A DNA stretch of 64,000 nt from Bacteroidaceae bacterium (GTDB taxonomy: Bacteria > Bacteroidota > Bacteroidia > Bacteroidales > Bacteroidaceae), in NCBI GenBank assembly GCA_024697945.1, contig JAILRU010000135.1, positions 1 through 64,000 of the forward strand, written 5' to 3'. Under the pieces are notes generated by a model. The model ran no database searches. It saw only the letters and a program-made list of their open reading frames with translations, and was not told the origin of the DNA. Below are positions 50,352-59,500 of this stretch, piece after piece (position 1 is the stretch's first letter; every line of letters begins with the position of its first letter). Both the position numbers and the translations under genes were made by a program.

Positions 50352-53215
50352 AACGTCTCCTCCTCATTCTCTATTCTTCATTCTTCATTCTTCATTCTTC
50401 ATTCAGTCCTGCAAGGGCGCAGAACCCTGACAGCCTTACCTTCGCTGTGCTGGGCAACTCCATCTCGACCTACTATGACTATATCCCTTCCGGCTACGCC
50501 ATCTACTATACAGCGGACCGCGAGAAGACCTATGGCATACAGGTAGGCGACACATGGTGGATGCAGCTCAGCCGTCTCTCGGGACTCACTTTCCTTGCCA
50601 ATGCCTCGTGGAGCGGCAGTCGCGTGTCGTGCGATTTGCTCAACAGCAAAGCCCCATTCCTCAGCAATGAGCGCGTGAAAGCCTTGGGACGAGCCGGCAA
50701 GCCCGACTTCATCTTCATCGCAGGCGGTACCAACGACTGGAACCAATCCAAAGTGCCTTTGGGCGAGTACCGTACGAAGAACTTCACCGACTCCGTCACC
50801 TTTCGGGGAGCATATCAGCGGCTCCTCTTCAAACTCACGACGTGGTATCCGCAGGCTCGCGTAGTCTGTCTGGGCATCTTCCCTCGGGGGAACGGTGTCA
50901 ATGACAAGAATTCACAGGGATGGTCGCAGGCCGATGCCAATGCCAGCATCAAGTACATTGCAGAGCAGTTTGGCCAGTACTATATAGACTGTACCAACGT
51001 CCCCTGGAGCAACGACTGGGCGGCATATACCCTCGACAGGCTTCATCCCTCGGCAGCTGGTGCCACACTGCTTGCCCAACACATCACCAATGCCATGTTA
51101 TCCCAGGGAATCATCACGCGCGACCTGAAGCGTTCCAACGAAGTGGAGGAGGCAGAACGCCTGTTGGACATCAGCTTCACCGCCGATGGCATTGTCAATC
51201 AGGGCACCTATGCCGCCAAGGTCGGTAAGCACGGCACAGCCACAACCTTCTACGATGCCGCTCGCGACACCTACTACGGTTGCTCCAAGGCACGCGCCTC
51301 AGACTACTACTATGCCACCTACGACGAGGGCTCACCCTTGGTCAAAGCCTTCAACAGCAGCGTGACGTGGGAGATGCTCGTGCGCCTTGACGCCCTTGCC
51401 GACCAGAACGGCAACATCAGCCGGACCTGCATCCTTGGTAACGAGGAGAACGGCGGCTGGGCTTTCTACAACTCCGAACTGGCAAGCAGCTTCTGCTACC
51501 AGAACAAGAGCGGCGTGAAGAGCAGCATGAAGAGCATCACCGGCGACTCCATCCTCCTTTCCGGCAAGTTCTACCACCTGGTTGCGACGATGGACCGTAT
51601 GAGCCACATCATGCGCTACTTCATCAACGGCAAGCTCGTCTGCACCAGCACCCGTGCTGGCTCAGACATGACGATGCCCCAGTGCGGCACCACCAAGGGA
51701 CGCAAGGGCATGTGGATATGCCTTGGCGGAGATGCCACGTCCGGCTCGGTCAACAACGGAGCCGAGGGATCTTCCGCATGCAGCTTCGTCTTCGCCCGCA
51801 TCTACGACGGCGCCCTTTCCCAAAAGGCGGCCACGGCACTCTATAACGACGACGTCAAGCGGTTCACCGAGCCGCAGACACCCTACGGAACTGAACTCCT
51901 CATGGATTGCGAGTTCACCCCCGACGGAGCCGTCAACCATGCACCCTCCTTCGGGGACAGACCTATAGTCATGATGGACACCGTACAGATGCGCTACAAT
52001 GCCGACATTAACCACTATGAAGCACAGTTCAACGATATCAGGTCGGAGTTCTTCAAGTACCAGCTGGGCGACGACCCCGCAATCATGAGCCAGCTCACCG
52101 ATGCCTACAGCGTCGAGGTCTTCTGCCGCAGCAGCGAAGCCCTGCCCACCACCAGCATCCGTCCACTCAGCTTCGTCAACGGCTATGGCTTTGGTCTGCA
52201 GATGAACAACAGGGGCAACATCGGCTACACCACCACCACGCAGGGCAACAAGGCCGACGGCACCTTTGCCAAGACCCAGTGGTCGTGGATAGGAGCGGGA
52301 AACCTCACTGCCGACTATACCCACTATGTCATCGTCTATGACCGCAAGAACTACCGTTCGCAGTTCTACGTGAACGGCGAGCTGGCCGATACGCGCTGGC
52401 TGACCTTCAAGGAGTGTCCCGTTTACGAATGGGCACCAACCACGTGGCTGTCCATAGGTGGCGATGCCGTGGGAACTTACGAGCAGACATCCTCCGTGGG
52501 CAGCTATTCCTTCATGGGCGATGTGGCATTGGTACGCGTCTATGGCAATGCGCTGAGCAAAAACCAGGTCCAGAGCCTCGCAGGCATCCTGAGCACACAG
52601 GAGATGACATACACCCTGGGGACCAACGGCTATGCCGCCGTCTGCCTGCCCTACATCTGGCAAGTGCCCGAGGACTGTACAGCCTATATCATTACAGAGA
52701 TAGCCTCACCGTCTGCCATGCTGACAGCCATCGCCGCTACAGGAGATTATGTCCCCTACGGCACACCCGTCTTGTTGAGCGGCCCCGCAAAAGCTCAGGT
52801 CACCCTGACAGCCCAGAACAAGGATGAAGTAAGTGAAATGGTAAATGATAGTTGGTCAAATGGTAGTTGGCAAAATCTCTTGGTAGGAACCTATCCAGGC
52901 AAGACGCTTGATGCTGGCGAGGGTTATTATATGAGGACTACGGGCACGAGCATCTATCGGGCCACAACCCCTGTCGCCTTGCCTCCGTTCAGTTGCTACC
53001 TGCCTTCAGCTGAAAAGCGGTCACTATTCAAGCTCGAAGAAGCAGAGACAGGCATTGAATCAATTCAAAATTCAAAATTGAAAATTCAAAATGACGATGC
53101 CGTCTATGACCTCACCGGCCGGAAAATAGTAAATAGTAAATCGTCAAATAGTAAATTACCAAAGGGGCTCTACATCCAGAACGGAAAGAAGATATTTGTA
53201 AGAAGCAACGACTGA
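50348..53215 (+). CDS. Secreted SGNH/GDSL hydrolase with LamG domains and sorting-type tail
   Basis: 955 residues. The signal peptide core (SSFFILHSSF) is encoded by a heptad repeat. The SGNH esterase domain (about 28-260) has nucleophile Ser38 in GNSIS, block III GGTNDW and the Asp-His pair in LDRLHPSA. Two LamG-like domains (about 275-515 and 540-790), a beta module and the tail VYDLTGRKI ... LPKGLYIQNGKKIF follow. SGNH enzymes of this kind remove acetyl or other ester groups from polysaccharides. The ATGA overlap with the protease gene indicates translational coupling. Start chosen for the overlap and signal peptide. Confidence 0.9.
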   Translation: MKRLLLILYSSFFILHSSFSPARAQNPDSLTFAVLGNSISTYYDYIPSGYAIYYTADREKTYGIQVGDTWWMQLSRLSGLTFLANASWSGSRVSCDLLNSKAPFLSNERVKALGRAGKPDFIFIAGGTNDWNQSKVPLGEYRTKNFTDSVTFRGAYQRLLFKLTTWYPQARVVCLGIFPRGNGVNDKNSQGWSQADANASIKYIAEQFGQYYIDCTNVPWSNDWAAYTLDRLHPSAAGATLLAQHITNAMLSQGIITRDLKRSNEVEEAERLLDISFTADGIVNQGTYAAKVGKHGTATTFYDAARDTYYGCSKARASDYYYATYDEGSPLVKAFNSSVTWEMLVRLDALADQNGNISRTCILGNEENGGWAFYNSELASSFCYQNKSGVKSSMKSITGDSILLSGKFYHLVATMDRMSHIMRYFINGKLVCTSTRAGSDMTMPQCGTTKGRKGMWICLGGDATSGSVNNGAEGSSACSFVFARIYDGALSQKAATALYNDDVKRFTEPQTPYGTELLMDCEFTPDGAVNHAPSFGDRPIVMMDTVQMRYNADINHYEAQFNDIRSEFFKYQLGDDPAIMSQLTDAYSVEVFCRSSEALPTTSIRPLSFVNGYGFGLQMNNRGNIGYTTTTQGNKADGTFAKTQWSWIGAGNLTADYTHYVIVYDRKNYRSQFYVNGELADTRWLTFKECPVYEWAPTTWLSIGGDAVGTYEQTSSVGSYSFMGDVALVRVYGNALSKNQVQSLAGILSTQEMTYTLGTNGYAAVCLPYIWQVPEDCTAYIITEIASPSAMLTAIAATGDYVPYGTPVLLSGPAKAQVTLTAQNKDEVSEMVNDSWSNGSWQNLLVGTYPGKTLDAGEGYYMRTTGTSIYRATTPVALPPFSCYLPSAEKRSLFKLEEAETGIESIQNSKLKIQNDDAVYDLTGRKIVNSKSSNSKLPKGLYIQNGKKIFVRSND
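50366..50405. repeat. Heptad repeat encoding a signal-peptide core
   Basis: ttcttca words, five in a row, within the first 20 codons of the SGNH gene. Because 7 bp cycles through all frames, the protein repeats every seven residues. Confidence 0.93.
52836..52870. repeat. Degenerate heptad stretch in the SGNH protein
   Basis: aatggta, aatgata, gttggtc, aaatggt, agttggc encode MVNDSWSNGSWQN in a beta-rich region. Confidence 0.55.
53061..53160. repeat. Two heptad repeats in frame around the SGNH tail motif
   Basis: Same layout as in the protease gene: attcaaa words at 53061-53093 and atagtaa words at 53124-53160, flanking VYDLTGRKI. Confidence 0.92.
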
Positions 53216-53298
53216 TGACGCATGCCACCGTAAACACACGTAACAAACGAAAATCTATATATAGTAAAAGGAATTAATTCTAATAATGCAAACAGAAC

Positions 53299-53955
53299 AT
53301 GAAAAGGCAAATTCTTACCATCCTGCTTGCTTTCGCTTGCTTGACTGCGAAGGCACAAGTGAGCAAGGCCGTCAAGTGCACAGATAACATCTTCATGCTG
53401 AAAGGAAAGGTTGCAAGCGAGCTGAATGTTGACAGATACCTCGTTTATATATGGGACTATGCTCAGAAAGAGATGCCGCAACCCGTGGATACTTTAAAGG
53501 TGAAGAATGGAAAATTTGAGTTCTTCACAACCTTAGACCAACCCTATTCCGGCATGATGAAGGCCGTGAAAAAAGACGGAACGACGGGCGAGTTTTTCCT
53601 GGAATTTTTCTTCGTGCCGGGAGAGGAATGTAAGATTGATGTCAAGGGCGATGGTTTGAACGAATTCACCCTCGGTGGCAGCAAGTTCTATCGCGACTGG
53701 GAAGCATTCGCTCAGTTCTATGAGAAAACACAGAAGAAGGCAATCGCCCTGAATGGCGCAGGCGATGAGGAGTTCTTTGCTTCTATAGCCAAATATAACC
53801 GCCAGCACAAGGATGAAGAGGGTTGCCTCATGTATCAATGTATGTGGCTGTCAGGCTCAGCGATGAACTTCTCCATGTTCGACGGCATACAAGACGGTCG
53901 CTTCAAATCATACATACAACACCGCAAAAACCAGTACTCCTCGCAAGGCTCTTGA
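53299..53955 (+). CDS. Exported DUF4369-like protein
   Basis: 218 residues with signal peptide (MKRQILTILLAFACLTAKAQ). The N-terminal half looks like the beta-rich DUF4369 domain (MLKGKVASELNVDRYLVYIW; VDTLKVKNGKFEF), which often precedes a thioredoxin/TlpA-like domain in Bacteroidetes. Here the protein ends after a helical part without any CxxC motif. Either this is a short stand-alone form, or a TlpA domain has been lost. It lies 83 bp after the SGNH gene with no clear promoter. Confidence 0.65.
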   Translation: MKRQILTILLAFACLTAKAQVSKAVKCTDNIFMLKGKVASELNVDRYLVYIWDYAQKEMPQPVDTLKVKNGKFEFFTTLDQPYSGMMKAVKKDGTTGEFFLEFFFVPGEECKIDVKGDGLNEFTLGGSKFYRDWEAFAQFYEKTQKKAIALNGAGDEEFFASIAKYNRQHKDEEGCLMYQCMWLSGSAMNFSMFDGIQDGRFKSYIQHRKNQYSSQGS

Positions 53956-53976
53956 AGAATAAAATCAGCAACCAAG

Positions 53977-54420
53977 ATGGCAACAATCAATGGTATTCCA
54001 CTAAATTTCAACGAAATCCCCCTGTCGTGGCGTTTCTGTTTCTGCGACGGCTGCCCCAAGCATCAGGATTGTTTGCGATATCAGAGCGGACTACACGTCA
54101 AGGTGACACAGGGCTTCGCAATCTTTCCTCCTGCATACCAGCAAGGGGACTGTCCGCACTTCAAGCGGATACGTGTCATCAAAGCGGCATACGGTTTCCG
54201 CAGTCTCTTCAGCGAAATAAAGGAGAAGGACGGTTCGGAACTGCGCAGAAAGATAAAGTACTACCTCGGAGGCCACGGCACCTATTACCGCTATAACAGC
54301 GGCGAGAAGTTGCTTACTCCGGAGCAGCAGCAGTGGATTCTGAACCTGTTTGCAAAACGGGGATATACCGAGGGACTTTCGTTCGACCATTACCACGAAA
54401 TGCTTGACTTTTCCAGCTGA
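53977..54420 (+). CDS. Small cysteine-rich hypothetical protein (possible DUF6078 type)
   Basis: 147 residues, no signal peptide, probably cytosolic. The N-terminal third has closely spaced cysteines (FCFCDGCPKHQDCLRY ... GDCPHFKR) that could bind zinc or a metal cluster. The rest is mixed charged helix (LFSEIKEKDGSELRRKIKYY) with an aromatic end (GYTEGLSFDHYHEML). I believe similar Bacteroidales proteins are annotated DUF6078, but this is from memory. Followed by a perfect 13-bp terminator hairpin. Function unknown. Confidence 0.75.
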   Translation: MATINGIPLNFNEIPLSWRFCFCDGCPKHQDCLRYQSGLHVKVTQGFAIFPPAYQQGDCPHFKRIRVIKAAYGFRSLFSEIKEKDGSELRRKIKYYLGGHGTYYRYNSGEKLLTPEQQQWILNLFAKRGYTEGLSFDHYHEMLDFSS

Positions 54421-54449
54421 TACCTAATCTCAGTTTTTATTTTTCCATG

Positions 54450-54490
54450 CTTAGGCTGGCAGATGTTGAGGCTGCCAGCCTAAGTCTTTT
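54450..54490 (+). terminator. Terminator of the cysteine-rich protein gene
   Basis: cttaggctggcag and ctgccagcctaag form a perfect 13-bp stem with a 9-nt loop, followed by TCTTTT. Confidence 0.9.
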
Positions 54491-54549
54491 ACGGTCTTCG
54501 AGACACTTTACTGCATGTACCGATGTCATACCAAATGACGGTCTGATTA

Positions 54550-54637
54550 CTACCAGCATATGGTACGACCAATACCACCTACTGGTACTGCCAGTACCAA
54601 ATTCTGGTACGGATAGTACCACCTGCTGGTACTTTAG
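54550..54637. repeat. 11-bp-phased array D with alternating orientation (8 units)
   Basis: ctaccagcata, tggtacgacca, ataccacctac, tggtactgcca, gtaccaaattc, tggtacggata, gtaccacctgc, tggtactttag. TGGTAC and its complement GTACC(A) alternate every 11 bp. Confidence 0.95.
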
Positions 54638-54716
54638 ATATTGAGAGTATGGCAGCACACATCACGATGTGGTTTCTCCCGATTTTAATTGTTTTAAATT
54701 CATTTAACATATTAAT

Positions 54717-54750
54717 GGGGCAGCGTCAGCATGAAGGCTGACGACTGCCC
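54717..54750 (-). terminator. Hairpin downstream of the plug-like protein gene
   Basis: ggggcagcgtcagc pairs with gctgacgactgccc with one mismatch region; only a weak T-rich tract follows on the minus strand. Confidence 0.6.
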
Positions 54751-54771
54751 TAACGAGAGAGTATTTATGGA

Positions 54772-55278
54772 TCACTTTTTTGTTGTGATAAGAATAATTT
54801 GCTTGGGGATTGTCTTGTAGATCTTCATATATTCTTTAGAAAATTTCTGGAAATTCTTGTCTTGAGTGTTTTTGATAACTGTCATGGATTCTATGTTAGA
54901 TGATGACAGCGGTTGAATTTCTGTATATGGGACAATCTTACCATCCAGCACAAAAGCAATCTCATCAGCTTTTACATGAAGAATATCTGCAGAAACTCCT
55001 GTATTATCAGAATCGCTGGACTTTACTGATCTGGATGCTGAGAGGACCTTCACGCTCTTCACTTCCTTGCCGCCTGTTAGCTCTGAGGTAATAATAGAGT
55101 GAAGGTTGTGTGCATGGTCAATGGAATAGTTGACGATAGTCTTGCCAACTAACTGTGACCCATCAAAGTTTTCGATCTGCTTACCATCAATCACATAGAT
55201 TGCCTTTCTCGTTTCCTGTGCAGCCATAGTTGCAACACAGAGTACTGCTACAAGCAGCAATAGATTCATTTTTTTCAT
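54772..55278 (-). CDS. Secreted protein with two TonB-plug-like units
   Basis: 168 residues with a signal peptide (cleaved after about residue 20). Two short units resemble the plug of TonB-dependent receptors: IYVIDGKQIENFDGSQLVGK and FVLDGKIVPYTEIQPLSSSNIESMTVIKN, ending in ILITTKK. In receptors, 'hVIDGxxh ... I(E/D)SxxVxKd ... GxIhITTKK' is the plug core. There is no barrel. It is the third gene after ECF sigma and a membrane anti-sigma, so it may be part of the signal pathway or a target. The role is inferred only from this resemblance. Confidence 0.65.
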   Translation of the reverse strand: MKKMNLLLLVAVLCVATMAAQETRKAIYVIDGKQIENFDGSQLVGKTIVNYSIDHAHNLHSIITSELTGGKEVKSVKVLSASRSVKSSDSDNTGVSADILHVKADEIAFVLDGKIVPYTEIQPLSSSNIESMTVIKNTQDKNFQKFSKEYMKIYKTIPKQIILITTKK

Positions 55279-55288
55279 CTTGAATAAT

Positions 55289-55840
55289 TTAAAAGTTTAT
55301 TAATTGGGATTTTAGTTGTATCGAAGTTCCATCAGAGCATCGTTTTAGCATATATGAATTGGGAAGTCCATTTGGTGTATAAGTTTTTATGATAAAGCCA
55401 TCATTACATGAGGATGCTGTTATGGTCATATCATCAGTTCCTACATTAGAAAGGATGTTAATGGCTTCCAGTAATTCAGAAGTTGTAATCTCAGGCTGTT
55501 CCTTAGCATTGTCTGTAGGGCGGATTGGCAGAAACAAGACTGCACATATTATAGCGGCAGCAGCTGAAACAATCCAGCGCAGAGCAACAATCTTACTTTT
55601 TTTACTTCCTCTTTGCATCAGGCGGTCGAACTCCTCGGCCTTTTCTTCCGAAACTTCAGGCCGTCCGATGATATTGGAGGTTTGAAGCATGAGCAGAATA
55701 TCTTCTTCCTCGGTGGAAAGGGCAATATTGGTGTCGCTAAGAAAATCAGCCAACAAGCGTTCTTCCTCCAATGTTGTCTCTGCATTCAGATAGCGTCTGA
55801 TGAGTTCCTGACGTATCTTTTCATCATTGAGATTTATCAT
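55289..55840 (-). CDS. Membrane anti-sigma-factor-like protein
   Basis: 183 residues: a cytosolic acidic N-terminal part (about 1-85, ELIRRYLNAETTLEEERLLADFL), one membrane helix (about 87-105, IVSAAAAIICAVLFLPI) and a small periplasmic domain. The first part resembles N-terminal anti-sigma regions of Bacteroidetes FecR-like proteins, but a typical FecR domain is absent. The start overlaps the stop of the sigma gene (ATGA), a layout typical of sigma/anti-sigma pairs. It probably holds the sigma factor at the membrane until a periplasmic signal releases it. Confidence 0.75.
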   Translation of the reverse strand: MINLNDEKIRQELIRRYLNAETTLEEERLLADFLSDTNIALSTEEEDILLMLQTSNIIGRPEVSEEKAEEFDRLMQRGSKKSKIVALRWIVSAAAAIICAVLFLPIRPTDNAKEQPEITTSELLEAINILSNVGTDDMTITASSCNDGFIIKTYTPNGLPNSYMLKRCSDGTSIQLKSQLINF

Positions 55841-56346
55841 TTATTGTTCCTCCTTGTCTTTAATAACTCCATCATTTTCTTTCTTGCAGCGCATATCATC
55901 GTTTTTGTACTGGTGGGCGTTGCATTGCAGGTTGCGGCGATTTCCACCATTGACATTCCTTCGCTCCGCATCATCAACATTCGCTGTTGCGTTCTCGGCA
56001 GTTTTGCCAATGCATTGCCTATTATCCGCTCAGTGTCGTGAGTTATCATCGACTGATCAGCCTGTACGTTTCCGATGATGTTGTAGGTTTCGTCAAGCGG
56101 CTCATGTTGCTCTTTATTGAGTTTCACGATGTCAATGCACACGTTCTTTGCAATCAACATAGCCAGTGCTTCGGGCTTCTGATATTCGCTTAGCCTGTCT
56201 CGCATCTGCCAGAGACGCAAAAGAGTTTCTTGTACGGCATCTTCTGCGTCGTAGGCTAGTTCCTGTCTATCGAAGAAACTCCGGCAGAGATTCATCAGCT
56301 TTGGACGAACGGATGTTGCGATTTTTTGAAAGTCTTGCGATTCCAT
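55837..56346 (-). CDS. ECF-family RNA polymerase sigma factor
   Basis: 169 residues. Region 2 includes FFDRQELAYDAEDAVQETLLRLWQ with the conserved DAEDAVQ(E/D); region 4 includes ALAKLPRTQQRMLMMRSEGMSMVEIAATCN followed by a recognition helix (TPTSTKTMICAARKKM). This size and layout match ECF sigma factors of Bacteroidetes. It is translationally coupled to the anti-sigma gene. Its regulon is unknown. Confidence 0.94.
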   Translation of the reverse strand: MESQDFQKIATSVRPKLMNLCRSFFDRQELAYDAEDAVQETLLRLWQMRDRLSEYQKPEALAMLIAKNVCIDIVKLNKEQHEPLDETYNIIGNVQADQSMITHDTERIIGNALAKLPRTQQRMLMMRSEGMSMVEIAATCNATPTSTKTMICAARKKMMELLKTRRNNK

Positions 56347-56469
56347 TTTGTTTATGCACTTCTACTATTAACACGAATAAGAACGGGAAAGGTAAACTAA
56401 AAAATGGAAATATCTCGTTCGAGGCATTCATTTCACGATGCGACCTTCTTTGAAGGTCAATTCAGATGG

Positions 56470-56477
56470 CAAAGTTA
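56470..56477 (-). promoter_or_regulatory. -7 box (TAACTTTG) upstream of the ECF sigma gene
   Basis: A housekeeping-type box, giving a leader of about 120 nt. No exact -33 TTTG at 19-21 bp. Confidence 0.55.
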
Positions 56478-56573
56478 CGGAAAACGGCTCAAAAAATCCC
56501 TCGACAAAACCCGAAAATCGGATGCCGAGGGTGAAAGTCTCAACTCAGGTTAAGAGTTTCAGGTTTTATAGTC

Positions 56574-59500
56574 TCAATCGCTGCTTCTTACAAATATCTT
56601 TTGCCCGTTGTTGATATATAGTCCCCTTTTTAATTTTAATGAAGAGTGAAGAGTGAAGAGTGAAGAATTTGCTCCCTCTCTGATTTTTCGGCCAGCGAGG
56701 TCATAGACGGCATTATCATTTATCATTTGTCCTTTATCATTTAGACGCGGGGCGTCGCCAATGCCCGTGGTGTTGTCGTAGTCGATGGTTACTACGTCGC
56801 CTTGCTTCACTCCGGGAATGGTATAGACATCGCCGTCTGCAATGGGCGCTACGCTTTCTCCGTTGAGGCGGAAGGTATATACTGCATTTTTCAGTTTTGC
56901 ATAGCGGATGCGCAGGGGCTGTCCGGCATGGCTGGTGATGGTGGCGCTGGTAATGGTGCCGTTCTGCCATGTCTCATCGACGGTGAAACCTGCCTGGGCC
57001 TTCAGGCCTGCAACGCTGCCGTCTTTCCAGGCGGATGGCAATGCGGGAAGCAGGGTGATGATGTCATCGTAGGACTGCAGCAGCATTTCGCAGATGCCGC
57101 TGGTGCAGCCGTAGTTGCCGTCGATCTGGAAGGGCGAATGGGCATCGAAGAGGTTGTAGTAGCATCCGCCGTAGTTGCCCATCTCGATGACGTAGCTGCC
57201 GGAGTGCCGGAGTGCCAGCGAGAGATTTTTGCGGGCGCGGTCGCCGTCGAGGCAGCGGCTGTAGGTGTTGGTCTGCCAACCCATCGACCATCCGGTCACG
57301 TCGCCGTTGCGGGCTATCTGTCCGTTGTAGGCTGCCTGGAACAGTCGCTTGCCTGCTGTGCTCTGGTCGTAGGCGCTAACCTGCGAGAAGGGATAGAGGC
57401 ACATGAGGTGGGAGAGGTGGCGGTGACCCGGGTCAGAGAGGGGATTGTTCTTCCACTCGGAGATGCAGGTCTTGCCATTGTAGGTCTCGGTCCACAGTCC
57501 TTTGTCGAAGTTGTCGTAGAGGTCCTGGATTACTGCTATCTCTGCTGCCGTCAGTGGCGATTCCTCGCCCAGCTCTGCGTGTCCCTTCATTACCTCGTCG
57601 AGCACTTCGTAGCTGGTCTGCTGTGCAAAGGCCGTCACGTCGGTGGGTCCGTGCTCGGGGCTCCATTCGCCTGTGATTTCATAGAGTCCTTTGCTGTCCT
57701 TGGTGGCGATGGATTTGGTGAAGAGGGCGCACTGGTACATGACGGGCAGGGCTCGCTTCAGGAACTCGCGGTCCAATGTGTATTTATAGTAGCGCCAAAG
57801 GTGTGTGCAGTACCACGACCCGCAGGTCTTGATGGAGCCGTTGCACCAGTTGGATGTGCCGCCGAAGATGTTGTTCTCCACGGCTACCATCCATCCCTTG
57901 GCTCCGCTTTTGACTTTGCTTGCCAGCTGATACCAGGGCGAATTGGAGCCAGGTGCGCCCAGGTCGAGGATGTAGTTGAGGAAGGGCAGGTGCATCTCGG
58001 AGAGGTTGGCGGGGTCTGCGGGCCAGTAGTTCATCTGGACGTTGATGTCGGCGTGTATGTCGCAATGCCAGAAGCTGGTGTTGCTGCGGTCGTTCCAGAT
58101 GCCTTGGAGGTTGGAGGGCGCATGGATGGTGGTGTCGAGGTTGGCGCCGATGGTGAGGTAGCGGCCGTACTGGAAGTAGAGGGCTTCGAGGAAGAGACCG
58201 TCGCTGCTTGCCTTGTTCTGCGTCGAGGCGTTGTAGTATTTGATGAGGTCCTCGGTGGTCTTGGTCGAGCTTCCGCCCAGGTTGAGGCTGACGCGGTTCA
58301 TCAGGGCGCTGTGGGCTGCCTTGTGGTCGGCAAGAAGTGTCGCAAAGCCCTTCACGGCAGCTTCATCGATGCGAGTGCTGACTGTGGCGGAGAGTTCAGA
58401 AGCCGTCGCTCCGCTCTTGCAATTTGCTTTGCTCGCGTCGTAATCCGTAGCGGCAGCCATGATGATGTTCACCCAAGACGCGCCACTGACATTGATGCCG
58501 TTGGAGCTTGTGACTATTGTGCCGTTGCTCTCCACCTTGAAGCGTGTGTTGTAGCTGACAATCTGCATCTTGCCGGAGAATGTCGCGGAGGCTGTTCCGT
58601 CGTCTTCCAAAGCGTATGTCACACTGCTCGCATTGATTTCGGTGTCGGGCGCGTAGCTGATGTCGAGATCCATCGTTTCCTGTCCCACCGATTCGTACAC
58701 CGCCTCGTAGTGTGCCACGAAGACGCGGTCTGTGGCAGAGGCGAAGTAGCGGCGTTGGAAGGTGGTCTGATGGTCAGGCGACTGGAAGTTGACGCCTGCC
58801 ACGCCGTCTATGATGTCGAGGAAGCGGTTGTAGTTTTCGATGGGTTTGCCGTCGGACGAAGCAGCCGAGAAGGTTCCGCTCTTGTCCTTGACTAGAATCG
58901 AGCCGAAGTTCTGGAAATAGCCCTGATTGCCGGAGTTGGTGGCTGTGCCGCTCCAAAGCGTTTTCTCGTTGAACTGTATGTCGTCGCAGAGCACGCCGCC
59001 GCGAATGGTGGCGCCAAGCTGGCCGTTGCCCATCGGCAGGGCATACTCCATCCATGTGTCGGAGACGCCTGTCGCTGTGGCGGGGACGTCGTACCACAGG
59101 GAGAAGTCGTGGATGTCGGTCGGACGCGAGCCTTTCTCTCCTACGCAGAACTCGGTGGGCTGGACATCTGCTTCAGCGACGAGGTAGAGGATGTTGTTGA
59201 CGTCTGAGGCCTGCCAGAGTCCGATTTCCTTGCCTACTCCTGTGCCGCCCCATTGGTTTAAGTAGCGGTTGGCCTGACCTGCTGCACCCAACCAGGCTAT
59301 CTCGTAGTTGCCGGCATAGTTCGTGTTTTTCGTCATCTCGATGGTGAAGCCGTTGGCATCTGCACCAGCGCGCGTCTTGAGTCTGTTGCCGTCGTAATAG
59401 GCTTTGCGCCCTGAGCCTTTGTTGACGAGCTGGAAGTTGTTCTCGTTGCCGACGAGTTTCCACAGCTGGCTCGGTTCGCCGTACTTACGTCCCTGCGTTG

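Larger units (their letters stand above)
54421..54771. other. Convergent gene-free stretch (351 bp)
   Basis: It contains two terminators facing the flanking genes and one 11-bp-phased array between them. The track ORFs 54447-54644 and 54437-54658 read through the array and look spurious. Confidence 0.85.

Noticed and set aside
54447-54644. 65- and 73-residue ORFs on both strands
   Set aside because: They read through a terminator stem and array D; the residues only reflect GGTAC words.
56802-58895. 697-residue plus-strand ORF
   Set aside because: A shadow of the GH95 gene; valine/glycine-rich antisense translation.
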